Below, piece by piece: positions 1 through 7,850 of a DNA stretch of 64,000 nt (the stretch's first letter is position 1; each line of letters starts with the position of its first letter). Made by a program: the position numbers and the translations under genes. The DNA is from Calvatia gigantea (lineage: Eukaryota > Basidiomycota > Agaricomycetes > Agaricales > Lycoperdaceae), in contig JACAAK010000001.1 of assembly GCA_025093985.1 (NCBI GenBank), forward strand, positions 372,001 through 436,000, given 5' to 3'. The notes below the pieces were generated by a model. That model saw nothing but the letters and a program-made list of their open reading frames with translations, was not told where the DNA came from and ran no database searches.

Positions 1-2773
1 TCTCGAGAAATACCCAACGGTTTTTAACCGTCCTCCTTCCTTTCGGAAGATCTACAAGTTCGTATACCCCACGTTTTTTCAACGCATCAAGTTCCTCGAT
101 ACACGCAGCCATCCATTTTGCCTTGATAGGCTCAGGAAGCTTAAGCATGTCACGGAAAGTTTCAGGCTCTCCGTGTGCGGTATTATGTACCGTCTGTATC
201 AAGAAATCGATCAATTTTACTCCTCCCTCAGCGACAAGCCTTTCAATGTCCATATCATTTACATCGTGAGATGTTGGATCATTGCTTTCAGGCATAGGCG
301 GCAGTTCTGGATGTGGAGGGAGCTGAAATGGAGGCATATCAAAGGGTTGTGGCAGGTACCGCTCAGCACGAACTCTTTGCCTCACATATTCAGGATGATT
401 AGTCCTTGCTCTACGCTCACGAATATCTTCGTCCGAAGGGGCATTGGCGCGTACGCGCTGCCTTTGCCTCTGCTGCTCTTGTCGGTGAGTCCGATCTATT
501 TCTCTTTCAATCGAAATTGGACGCCTGTTCTCTCCATATGTATTACCCAGTCTGATAGGAGGCCTGCCTTGTCGTTCAGAACGACGCGGTTCTACCTGGT
601 CAGAACCAACAGCACGACGTTTGGGAACAGGGATTGGGAACTCCTCGTTTTCGGTATCCCATACATCTCTATCCACATGCCAATTATCACGTACATCAGG
701 CTCCTCCTCAACGGTCGTTCCACGCGAAGGTGGCGACTCAGGTGGGGGAACCCAAGGTGGCGTATTGCCTGGTGATGGTCGTCGTGAATCAATGCTATCT
801 GGCGGAGTAGAATCACGCCTGGGTAAAGGAGGTGTAGGCGGAGAATATTTCGATCTAAATGGTGGAGCAACTGGAGGTAACAAAACTGGATGATCAGGTG
901 GAGGTGGAACAATTCCAGCGTCATCCGAAGATGGCGGAATAGGTGGTTCATCCCTTAATCCTGGTCTAGGCAGATTTCTCTCTCCTCTGTGATTAGGCCG
1001 GTTACTGCTATCCGGCACTGAATCGGGGCATTTAGGGAAATATCCCTCGTCGAACAAGGCATTTGGTGATATAAAGATCACATTGCCTGTCGTGTGCCGC
1101 ATAAAGACGTAGTTTTTACTGCTTTTGTATCCAAGAAAGATCATCATCTCGGATTTTGCGGACAATTTGTTTGGGCGGATCTCATCGGGTAGATAAACAT
1201 ACGCGCCGCATCCAAACACACGAATATGGGACAAGTTTGGCTTTTCCCTCGAATAACACTCAAAAGGTGTCTTCCACTGCAGACGCTGGACTGGTGTGCG
1301 ATTATATAAATGCACAGCTGTATTCAACGCAAATTCCCACCACAAGTCAGGTAGACATGCCTGTAGCCTTATAGCTTGGGCTTTCTCGTGTAGGGTGCGG
1401 TTCAGTCGCTCTGCTCTCCCATTTTGCTGATGCGCATAGGGAGCAGTGGTCTCGTGGGTAATTCCACGCGCCGCGAGTCCTGCCAATAACCTTTCGTTGA
1501 CATATTCTCCTCCATTATCGGTGCGAAGTCGTTTGACTTGCATTCTGGAGAGGTTTTCTAACGCACTGATTAGCTGAATTAGCTTCTCGGAAGCCTCAGA
1601 CTTCTTTCGAAGGAGGACTACATGTGCGTGAGAAGAAAAGTCGTCAAGGAACGTCATTGCCCATTTATATTTATGGTAGCTAATGACGGGCAGTTCCAGC
1701 AAGTCTGAGTGACATAGCTCAAAGACTGCGGTGGCTCGCTTGGAGTTAATCGGGAAGGGGTTATTATGCATTTTCCCCTTGGCACAGCCGTCGCAAATGC
1801 CTTTCCGAGTAGATGGTGCGGGAATTGACGCGATGCCCTCAACGTGCTTTGGAAGCTCGGAGAGCGCGCGATCCGAAGGGTGTCCCATTCGACGATGCCA
1901 GTCGATGTAATCAAGTTGGCGTAAAGTCAATGCTACTGGGTTCTCCTTGCTATTATGCAAGACATACATGTGCACCGTATGTACGTTGTTTTTGAACAAA
2001 CGATGAGGCCAGGCGGATATTACAGCTCTTCCTGATTTATCACGGATGGTGGTTCCTTTAACGGTTGCCTCTAATACGTAGCCGTTCCGAAGAATCTGGC
2101 TGGAGGACATTAACCGTTCTGTGATTTCTTTGATATAAAAGACTGGCGCAATACACGAGGTAGCGCTCCTGGACTTTCCCTTGTCTGTCACGTCATGCTG
2201 GAAAATTACAGACCCTCGTCCTGTCATTTCATAAATCCGGTTGCCAGCGGCTTGTATAAGCCCGTAATGGCCCATCTTAACCTCTGCGAAATCAGAGAGA
2301 TAACCGGTGACATGGTACGATGCTCCAGAATCAAGGAGCCAGTCTGCATTATTCACAGAATGTTTATTCCCTTCTTCTCGACACTTTTGGCACTGAGACA
2401 AATCACAGATGTGATATGTAATGATCTGATTAAGATCCTCGTGCTCTTCGTGGAGTTCTGACCTTAACTTGTCTGAATACTCGTGATTATTCATGGTATA
2501 TGTAGCGTTCATCTTACTTTCCAGCTTAGTTATACCAGCGGAATAAGCAGAAGGGGAAACGCCTTGGGCGCGCTTCCAGCATACATTGCAGTTTATGAAA
2601 TCTGTACAGCGGTGTCTACGACGAGTCCCTACAGGAGGTGGACGACATGCTACATCTGCATAGGTGCCCCGCTTTCTTCGGCGGCCACCTGGTCGTCCCA
2701 GCTCAACCTCGGAATCTCCAGGGCATCCTGCTCCGAAGCGGACAGTCCCTGCGTCTGTATCGTTCCGTCCCAT
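1..2773 (-). CDS. Copia element A: gag-end/protease/integrase/start of RT, partial
   Basis: One minus-strand frame is open from about 2773 to the left edge (about 924 codons) without a stop. In order it reads: a basic Cys-containing segment, an aspartic protease motif LLDSGASYHV (near 2340-2310), a GAG-pre-integrase HHCC region (WHRRMGH at about 1900, CDGCAKGK at about 1785), and an integrase core with LDDF (about 1655), RTDNGGEY (about 1525) and NGRAERLNRT (about 1415). The last two acidic residues are 35 residues apart (DD35E). A Pro/Arg-rich linker follows, then the start of a copia-type RT (KNRWVF) at the edge. Such polyproteins cut, copy and integrate the element. The right end is cut at 2773-2777, where the 3' end of a B element begins, so the gag start and 5' LTR are missing. 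CpG is plentiful and no nonsense codon is seen, so A looks younger than its neighbours. No start codon can be assigned with confidence. Confidence 0.88.
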   Translation of the reverse strand, partial: MGRNDTDAGTVRFGAGCPGDSEVELGRPGGRRRKRGTYADVACRPPPVGTRRRHRCTDFINCNVCWKRAQGVSPSAYSAGITKLESKMNATYTMNNHEYSDKLRSELHEEHEDLNQIITYHICDLSQCQKCREEGNKHSVNNADWLLDSGASYHVTGYLSDFAEVKMGHYGLIQAAGNRIYEMTGRGSVIFQHDVTDKGKSRSATSCIAPVFYIKEITERLMSSSQILRNGYVLEATVKGTTIRDKSGRAVISAWPHRLFKNNVHTVHMYVLHNSKENPVALTLRQLDYIDWHRRMGHPSDRALSELPKHVEGIASIPAPSTRKGICDGCAKGKMHNNPFPINSKRATAVFELCHSDLLELPVISYHKYKWAMTFLDDFSSHAHVVLLRKKSEASEKLIQLISALENLSRMQVKRLRTDNGGEYVNERLLAGLAARGITHETTAPYAHQQNGRAERLNRTLHEKAQAIRLQACLPDLWWEFALNTAVHLYNRTPVQRLQWKTPFECYSREKPNLSHIRVFGCGAYVYLPDEIRPNKLSAKSEMMIFLGYKSSKNYVFMRHTTGNVIFISPNALFDEGYFPKCPDSVPDSSNRPNHRGERNLPRPGLRDEPPIPPSSDDAGIVPPPPDHPVLLPPVAPPFRSKYSPPTPPLPRRDSTPPDSIDSRRPSPGNTPPWVPPPESPPSRGTTVEEEPDVRDNWHVDRDVWDTENEEFPIPVPKRRAVGSDQVEPRRSERQGRPPIRLGNTYGENRRPISIEREIDRTHRQEQQRQRQRVRANAPSDEDIRERRARTNHPEYVRQRVRAERYLPQPFDMPPFQLPPHPELPPMPESNDPTSHDVNDMDIERLVAEGGVKLIDFLIQTVHNTAHGEPETFRDMLKLPEPIKAKWMAACIEELDALKKRGVYELVDLPKGRRTVKNRWVFLE

Positions 2774-2776
2774 CTT

Positions 2777-3182
2777 CTTTCAGATGGGTGATAAATCTAT
2801 TATCACTGTCAGTAAGAAACAGCCTACAGTTGGGGACTCATCAACTGAGAGGGAATACATGGCTGGAGCTTACACTGTCAAGTATGGATTATGGTTGGTT
2901 CAACTTCTAGCTGAACTGGAGATGCCCGTTTCACTTCCCATCACTGTCTATATGGATTGCACCAGCAGTATCAATCTCACCAAGGACTCTCGTTTTCATG
3001 GAAGGACCAAGCACATAGACATCAAACATCATTTTATTTGTGAACGTGTTTCTGATGGGACCTTTACTATCTGTTATTTATCTACCAAGGAAATGACTGC
3101 CAATATTCTCACTAAGGCTCTTAAGGAGCCAGACTTCATTCATTTACGTTCTAAACTAGGTCTCCACATACCTTCAGTCTAA
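2777..3182 (+). pseudogene. 3' end of copia B pol (RNase H), truncated copy
   Basis: This matches the last 135 codons of element B (18473-18875) almost base for base. It keeps the copia RNase H end: ADxxTK-like AN/DILTKAL near the C terminus and the stop TAA at 3180. Visible differences include D/N changes at AD(N)ILTK and at the TSSI(N/D)L segment. The fragment begins exactly at the junction with element A and has no start of its own. It is followed by a B LTR and then by C gag with the same junction found at 19154, so it is a duplicate of the same nested B-in-C insertion and not an independent B copy. Confidence 0.85.
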
Positions 3183-3189
3183 GGGGGTG

Positions 3190-3460
3190 TATTGGAATAT
3201 AGGTAGACTTCCGTTATCTTTTTCTTACAGTAGATAATCACTTCGCTATCACGTAACATCACACTCATTCGCTGGCCTCATACCTTGCACACCCTCAGTC
3301 TCATTCCACGTCGACTGAGGGTAAGCAAACCATTGTTCTCCATTGTACACACTAGCTAACTCATTCCGTAGTCTATCCTAGGTAATTACACAATCTAATA
3401 TAGTCTCGTTCCATGTCGACTGAGGTCTATCCTAGCCCTGCGTGTCATATCTTTCCTTTA
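3190..3460 (+). repeat. LTR of copia B (3' LTR of the truncated copy)
   Basis: 271 bp, the same length as the two LTRs of the full B element. The first bases read TATTGG where the others read TGTTGG (G to A). It is preceded by the polypurine tract taagggggtg and ends in ...TTTCCTTTA. The next five bases, gttcc (3461-3465), are the target duplication shown at the complete B insertion. Confidence 0.88.
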
Positions 3461-4673
3461 GTTCCTGGACCTGGCCTACAGTGACTTCATCACTGATATC
3501 ACACACATTGGCATCAGAGTTGTCCTCTTCAACAGCTTCCTCAATGAACCACTCCCCTTCAAGATCACCTATTTCCATTGTTATCGACGTAGACACCCAA
3601 TCATCATTGTCATCTACCCTGGTATCTGACTCATCATCTTTGGCACCAATCTCTACAGCAAGAGACTCATTGAAGTCATCTTCAACAATGTTAGCCAAAC
3701 TACTACTGCCACCCTTTCCCTTTCCTTGGGGGCCAGTCCCACCACTGCAGTTTTCCTCCTGAGTGGTCTTCTTCTTAGGGCATTCACACCACCAGTGCCT
3801 GAATTCTCCACATTCATGGCACTTCCCCTTTCTCCCTCCCTTCTTTGGCTGCCATGCTGGCTTGCCTCCACCTCCAACAAACATGGCGTTGTCCACATCC
3901 AGCTTGGATGAAGATTTCCCAGAATGATTAGATTGGGTGCGCTCCCATTTGTCACTGATCAGAATGATCAAGATATCAGGGTCTATAGTATGGTTAAGGG
4001 ATGAGTGAAGACGGGCGGCTGAGAGCTGTCCAGATGTGAAATTTGAAAGCCAACAAGGTAGGGAAGATATGACTGTACTTTGGTAGTCATTATCACTAAT
4101 TTGGACACCAACAGCCAACAACTTGTTTCACTTTGCACTAAGGCCATTCAAGAAAAGTTGAACATCACCCTTGTCTGGGCAATGGGATGCCATGAAGTCG
4201 TGGTGAAGGCATGCCTGTGAGAAGGCACCCTTGTAAGTGTATTCCTGAATAATGTTGTCCCACATCATTTTGACACTGGAGCACTGAGCAATGGTCATAA
4301 GGGTTGAGTCAGGGATTTTTTGGAATAACAGGGATCTCACAATGCACTCATTTTGGTCCCATGTATCAATCATCTCCTGGGTGACTGTAGGTGCAGGAGG
4401 TGTCAGAATGGCATCAGGGGTTGGTGAAAGGGTTGTTGATCCCTCCAGTGCCTTTGGTGCACCAGAGGTACTCACAGAGGGTGAGGGCTTGGCCAGGGTG
4501 GGTCCAGGGAGCTTCATGCACTTCTTCATTCCATCAAAGTGGCCCCAAAGGCCTCTCATCTCAACTTCAGTCATGAACCTGAGTGAAAACACAGCCCAGT
4601 TTGTACCTGCCAGCTCGAGTTTGGGAACAGAAGAGGGAAGAGCATTATTCATGGTTGAGGCCATAATGTTCAT
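3461..4673 (-). pseudogene. Copia C gag (copy C2)
   Basis: The minus frame starts at an ATG near 4664-4673 and reads a copia-type Gag: an N-terminal LELAGTNWAVFSLRF motif, then MIDTWDQNECIVRSLLFQKI, and a CCHC zinc knuckle CHECGEFRHWWCEC (CX2CX4HX4C) near 3830-3785. Gag packages element RNA into virus-like particles. An in-frame TGA at 4128-4130 splits it. Copy C3 has CAA at the same codon, which suggests an ancestral CGA. The acidic C-terminal part runs into the B LTR at 3460, where B interrupted the gag-protease junction. Confidence 0.8.
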
Positions 4674-4706
4674 GCAAGCAATAATCTGTATTAGAATAGC
4701 AACAGG

Positions 4707-4721
4707 TCGGGGTCCATAACC
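4707..4721 (-). promoter_or_regulatory. Primer-binding site of copia C (copy C2)
   Basis: Read on the minus strand it is GGTTATGGACCCCGA, directly after the 5' LTR. Copies B and C3 have GGTTATGGGCCCC. This is the complement of an initiator tRNA-Met anticodon loop (CCCAUAACC contains the anticodon CAU). Drosophila copia is known to use such an internal fragment of tRNA-iMet. Confidence 0.7.
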
Positions 4722-5080
4722 TGTAGAAACTGTATAAACTCAGTAACTCGTTATACACATGAGAACTATATATTAGTCACCTGTATAAACTGGTGATAGA
4801 ATGAGCTTGGGTCTGGCTACAGAAGAAAGGATAACATACCTCAGTAACTTGTTATATGCACGAGAATTGAGGTATTCAGCTAATGAGACTATGGTACTTA
4901 AGCAATATCATAAGACAGGGTTATACATGAAAACTTTGTGTATCTAAGAGTCACAGCACTATGTTAAGTGTCCATCTACGAAATAGGTGCCCACCGTGCA
5001 AGTCTAACTGGCATGACAGTGGGTGCTCTGATGGCCAGTATGGCACTCTGGATATCTTGGAGTGGTTTGGCAATTCAACA
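4722..5080 (-). repeat. 5' LTR of copia C (copy C2)
   Basis: 359 bp, TGTTGAATTGCC...GTTTCTACA on the minus strand, with TG/CA ends. It is followed at 5081-5085 by ctcac. The same five bases precede the C 3' LTR at 9545-9549, so this LTR and the one at 9550 look like the two ends of one original insertion or of its duplicate. Confidence 0.88.
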
Positions 5081-5295
5081 CTCACCTTCTGTGGACTCTG
5101 GTAAAGGATGGCTACTCCACTTATCACATAGGCAGACTTTGAGATAGTTCTTCCTGGTAATTCCCAGTCCTGAAATCTGCTTTCAACTTATGAAAGAGAT
5201 GGAAGACATCAACAAATGCACCTATAGTACTGAAGAATTCACTTCCAAAGATGACCTCAACTGCAGTTTGCCATCTCTCTACATTCTTCAAACAA
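5081..5295 (-). other. Flanking DNA of the C insertion, unrecognised
   Basis: On the minus strand this reads open for about 70 codons (including a Cys-Leu-Lys start and an ISGVAILYQSPQ segment) with no recognisable domain. The shared target duplication ctcac suggests it was once contiguous with the DNA left of 9550, so it may be part of the same unrecognised gene-like sequence described at 8916-9549. Confidence 0.35.
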
Positions 5296-5597
5296 TGTTA
5301 TGGGTTTTGCTGATCAAGTCATACTCCATTATTATCTATATTCTTGTCCATCTACATATCTGTTTCGTCTATTCCTGTTGAGTGATCTCTGTGTATGACT
5401 CATATCAACTACTACACCAGTCTCATTGGATGTTTCATGTAGTTGCTCCATCCATTCAACTGGATGACCTCTCATATTTAAGTGTACATACATCCATTGT
5501 ATTTGGTATGCTTAACCACCTAGTTCTCTTCCCTTACTTGTCCTCAAGACTTAGCCTAAGCTGCAACCTGAGGTCTTATCAGACTAAGGTTGTAACA
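5296..5597 (+). repeat. J-type gypsy LTR, plus orientation
   Basis: 302 bp, TGTTATGGG...GTTGTAACA. It is the reverse orientation of the LTRs at 5775, 37895, 50497 and 55853, sharing blocks such as GGTATGCTTAACCACC and the CTCAAGACTTAGCCTAAG segment. Confidence 0.82.
5475..5518 (+). promoter_or_regulatory. LTR promoter: TATA box and predicted RNA 5' end
   Basis: ATATTTAA (5475-5482) lies 26-33 bp upstream of ATGCTTAACCA (5508-5518). The 11-mer is exactly complementary to the primer site TGGTTAAGCAT at 5600-5610. In Tf1 the primer is the first 11 nt of the transcript, so transcription is inferred to start at 5508. The TATA-like TATTTAAG and the 11-mer recur in the other family members, with some CpG decay. 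Confidence 0.6.
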
Positions 5598-5599
5598 TT

Positions 5600-5610
5600 T
5601 GGTTAAGCAT
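5600..5610 (+). promoter_or_regulatory. Self-complementary primer-binding site
   Basis: TGGTTAAGCAT lies two bases after the LTR end. It pairs perfectly with ATGCTTAACCA inside the LTR. The same arrangement with the same 2-nt gap is found at 55840-55850 (J) and 63207-63217 (K) on the minus strand. Confidence 0.65.
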
Positions 5611-5774
5611 CCCCACCTCACCTTGCAAGGAGTAGGCTGAAACAGGCCTGAACAAACAAGACAACCTAGGAGCTAGTATTATTATGGTTTTTTACTGATC
5701 ACATTGTGCTCCGCCCTTGTCTACATTCCTACATTCCTAGTACATACATTTCACCTATTCCTGTCGAGCAATCT

Positions 5775-6080
5775 TGTTACGACCTTAGTCGGTTTAGACC
5801 TTAGGTTGCAGCTCTGGCTAAGTCTTGAGGGCGAGTAAGGGAAAGAGAACAAAGGTGGTTAAGCATACCGAATACAACAGGGTGTATGTACGCTTAAATA
5901 CGTCTAGATCTATCCGGTTGAACGGATGGAGTAACTACATGAAACGTCCGGTCAAGGCGTGGTAGTTGGTACGAGTCATATCATCGGAGAACACTGGACT
6001 AGAATAACTGAAACAGGTACGCAGATAGTTAGGAATGTAGAATAGCACGGACTCATTATGATCGGTGGAAACTCATAACA
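5775..6080 (-). repeat. 3' LTR of gypsy G
   Basis: 306 bp, TGTTATGAGTTTCC...GGTCGTAACA on the minus strand. A purine tract (AATCGGGGGGTAT, minus, 6081-6093) precedes it, as expected for the plus-strand primer. The LTR cuts the second LTR of the miniature element to its left. CpGs are far better preserved here than in the J and K LTRs. Confidence 0.88.
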
Positions 6081-6098
6081 ATACCCCCCGATTAGACT

Positions 6099-7084
6099 TC
6101 ATGCCTCAGGAAGTTCGTCGAACTCTCCATTGACTACGGCTGCGGCGAGGGCTTTCTTGGTGGCCCCGATGAGGTATTTTCCTTCGTTGGAGCGTGCGAA
6201 GAAGACAGGCAAGTGGCTGCGGCCATCTTGACGGATAGGGACTGGGACTCCGTTGAAGGGGAACTCGGTGATGGTTGAGTTGTCCCAATAGCTCTTGACT
6301 ATCGCGTTCCAATAATGTTGGTCCTTTTCTTGGCCTGGTAGTACACTGCGGAATCTTGTTGGTGGGAGAAAAACCGACACGATCTGTGGTGGGGTGATGG
6401 TCTTTATGAATCGTCGGAGTGCATTGACTTCCTCTTTCATTGAGACGGTGGTTTCTTCGTCCATGGGCGTATCTGCTCGTTTGGTTGGTGGGGAACGGAT
6501 GGTGGTGTGTAGGTCGGCGAGAGTGATTCCGATACGCGTAATGAGTTGATCGATGTCTGGGTCTTCTGTGGTCTTGTCGCGTCCTAGTAAGTTCATAGCG
6601 ACGTCTGCGAGTTCTAGGAAGATGTCGGCGATATCGAGGTGGTTGAATACCTCTAGAGCGAGGTCAACACGACTCTGAAGGCTATGAACTCGATTCTGTT
6701 TGCTAGGTGTGAGGGTGGATAATTCCAACACGCGGAAGATGGCGGGGATGTGCTGGCTAGTGGAGGACGATGCGTTGGTGAATCCGGTGTACATGTCCGC
6801 GAAGGTGATGCAAGCGGTGGCGAGGGTGATGTGGTGGTTTACTGTGAGCCGTTTGTTTTGGGCCGTGATTGTTTCTACTTCATCGTTTGTGGCTTTGTTG
6901 ACATCTTTGAGAAGGGCCTCGAGGAGTCCTTGTGCTGGGGACGGGGTGGTTGTGAGATTGTAACGGGTGCCTTGGGTGCGGGTGCTTGACTATTGCCTGG
7001 CTTTGGGAGAGGGACTGAGGAAATTGTGGTCGGGTTGGGGTGGACAAGGGAGTTGATAGAGATGCGGTTGGCTTGGGAGGGCAT
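6099..7084 (-). pseudogene. Extra ORF of gypsy G between pol and 3' LTR (about 328 aa, one frameshift)
   Basis: It starts at ATG 7084 (MPSQANRISINSLVHP), is Pro-rich for about 45 residues, and then becomes largely helical. It ends in a conserved segment with ITPPQIVSVFLPPTRF, QHYWNAIVKSYWDNS and a C terminus ...GEFDELPEA before TGA at 6099. Full-length relatives occupy 990 bp in J (38220-39209 and 50822-51811); this copy is 986 bp. A missing C in a CCCC run near 6975, compared with J, puts the first 45 codons out of frame with the rest. I recognise no domain: no signal peptide, membrane segment, zinc finger or catalytic motif is visible. Its position is where env lies in retroviruses, but nothing resembles an envelope. 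The function is unknown. Confidence 0.7.
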
Positions 7085-7090
7085 GTTTGG

Positions 7091-7728
7091 CTAGTATCTT
7101 TGTCTGGGGTTTGACTTGACTGATGTTTTCCTGGATTTCTTGCCCCCCTTTTTATAGGTATCCTCCGGATGCCTTTTGTGGTACTCCGCTATCGCATCTT
7201 GGGCGTTTTGCAAGTTTGACTCCGCTGTCCACGTATCTTCTTCGTTGCTGTATCCTTTCCAGTGTATAAGGAATTGATATCCCCTTCCTTTTCGTCGTTT
7301 TCCTCGGACTTCTTCTACTTCGTATTCTTCTTCGTTGTTGATGATCATTGGTTCGGGCACTGGTGCTTCTTTTTGGATGTGGAATGATGTTTTTTGTGCC
7401 GGCGTTAGCAGCTGTTCGTTAAACACATCATGGATGGCCCATCCTTCTGGTATCGCCAGCCGATACGCCGCTTCCCCTATCTTTTCCTTAATTCGGAAAG
7501 GCCCATACCTTTTTTGGCCTAGCTTCTTTGATGATTGATTGGTATGGATGTTGGTGTTTTCTAGCCATACTTCATCGTTGATCTGATATGTCCTTGTGTT
7601 CATCTTGTTGTTATCATGTGTCCGTTTCATCTTTTCTTGGTATGATCGTAGTGAGGAAGTGGCGTTGTCTCTTGCATTCTGGAGTTGTTTTAGGAACTCC
7701 GTGCTGCTAGGGTTGTTCGTTATCTCTC
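7091..7728 (-). pseudogene. Gypsy G pol C terminus: integrase tail and chromodomain
   Basis: A minus-strand frame reads NDEVWLENTNIHT, then a GPY/F module (KKLGQKRYGPFRIKEKIGEAAYRL), then WAIHDVFNEQLL, and a chromodomain with EYEVEEVRGKRRKGRGYQFL and HWKGYSNEEDTW. The chromodomain defines the chromovirus branch of Ty3/gypsy and can direct integration to marked chromatin. The rest of pol, gag and the 5' LTR are gone: similarity to J ends near 7728, where an F LTR fragment begins. Confidence 0.85.
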
Positions 7729-7808
7729 TTCAAGAGTGAAGTACTCAAGAACCCGTTTCAGCTATAAATAGACTGAACCAACATAGTGGTACGGATCGAG
7801 ATTCAACA
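7729..7808. repeat. Fragment of F-type LTR
   Basis: It closely matches the last ~75 bp of the solo F LTR at 33053-33609, including CAGCTATAAATAGACTGAACCA, and ends GATTCAACA. A TATAAATA box is visible at about 7764. The left part is lost at the junction with gypsy G. Confidence 0.7.
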
Positions 7809-7850
7809 ATAATTACATCTCTGTGCTGGTTTATCTGGATCATCATTCAT

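Larger units (their letters stand above)
5296..5774 (+). mobile_element. Miniature LTR-stub-LTR derivative of the J/K gypsy family (TRIM-like)
   Basis: A complete plus-strand J-type LTR (5296-5597) is followed by the family's primer site, then by only about 88 bp of leader sequence resembling the J/K 5' untranslated region. A second J-type LTR start (TATTATGG... at 5686) follows. The second LTR stops at 5774, where the G element begins. The internal region has no coding capacity, so the element could only have moved with proteins from a related copy. It may instead be a deletion product. Confidence 0.55.
5775..7728 (-). mobile_element. Gypsy G, 5'-truncated chromovirus
   Basis: This is a 3' LTR, an extra ORF, and the integrase/chromodomain end of pol, all on the minus strand. 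It belongs to the same family as J and K but has more CpG and longer open frames. Five bases before it read aatct; the matching right-hand duplication is lost with the 5' half. Confidence 0.85.

Noticed and set aside
5190..5606. Two plus-strand hydrophobic open frames (5190-5381, 5382-5606)
   Set aside because: They overlap a J-type LTR and AT-rich flank, with no domain and no conservation in other LTR copies.
6099..7084. Envelope gene in the G/J/K extra ORF
   Set aside because: The position is env-like but there is no hydrophobic segment or signal peptide.
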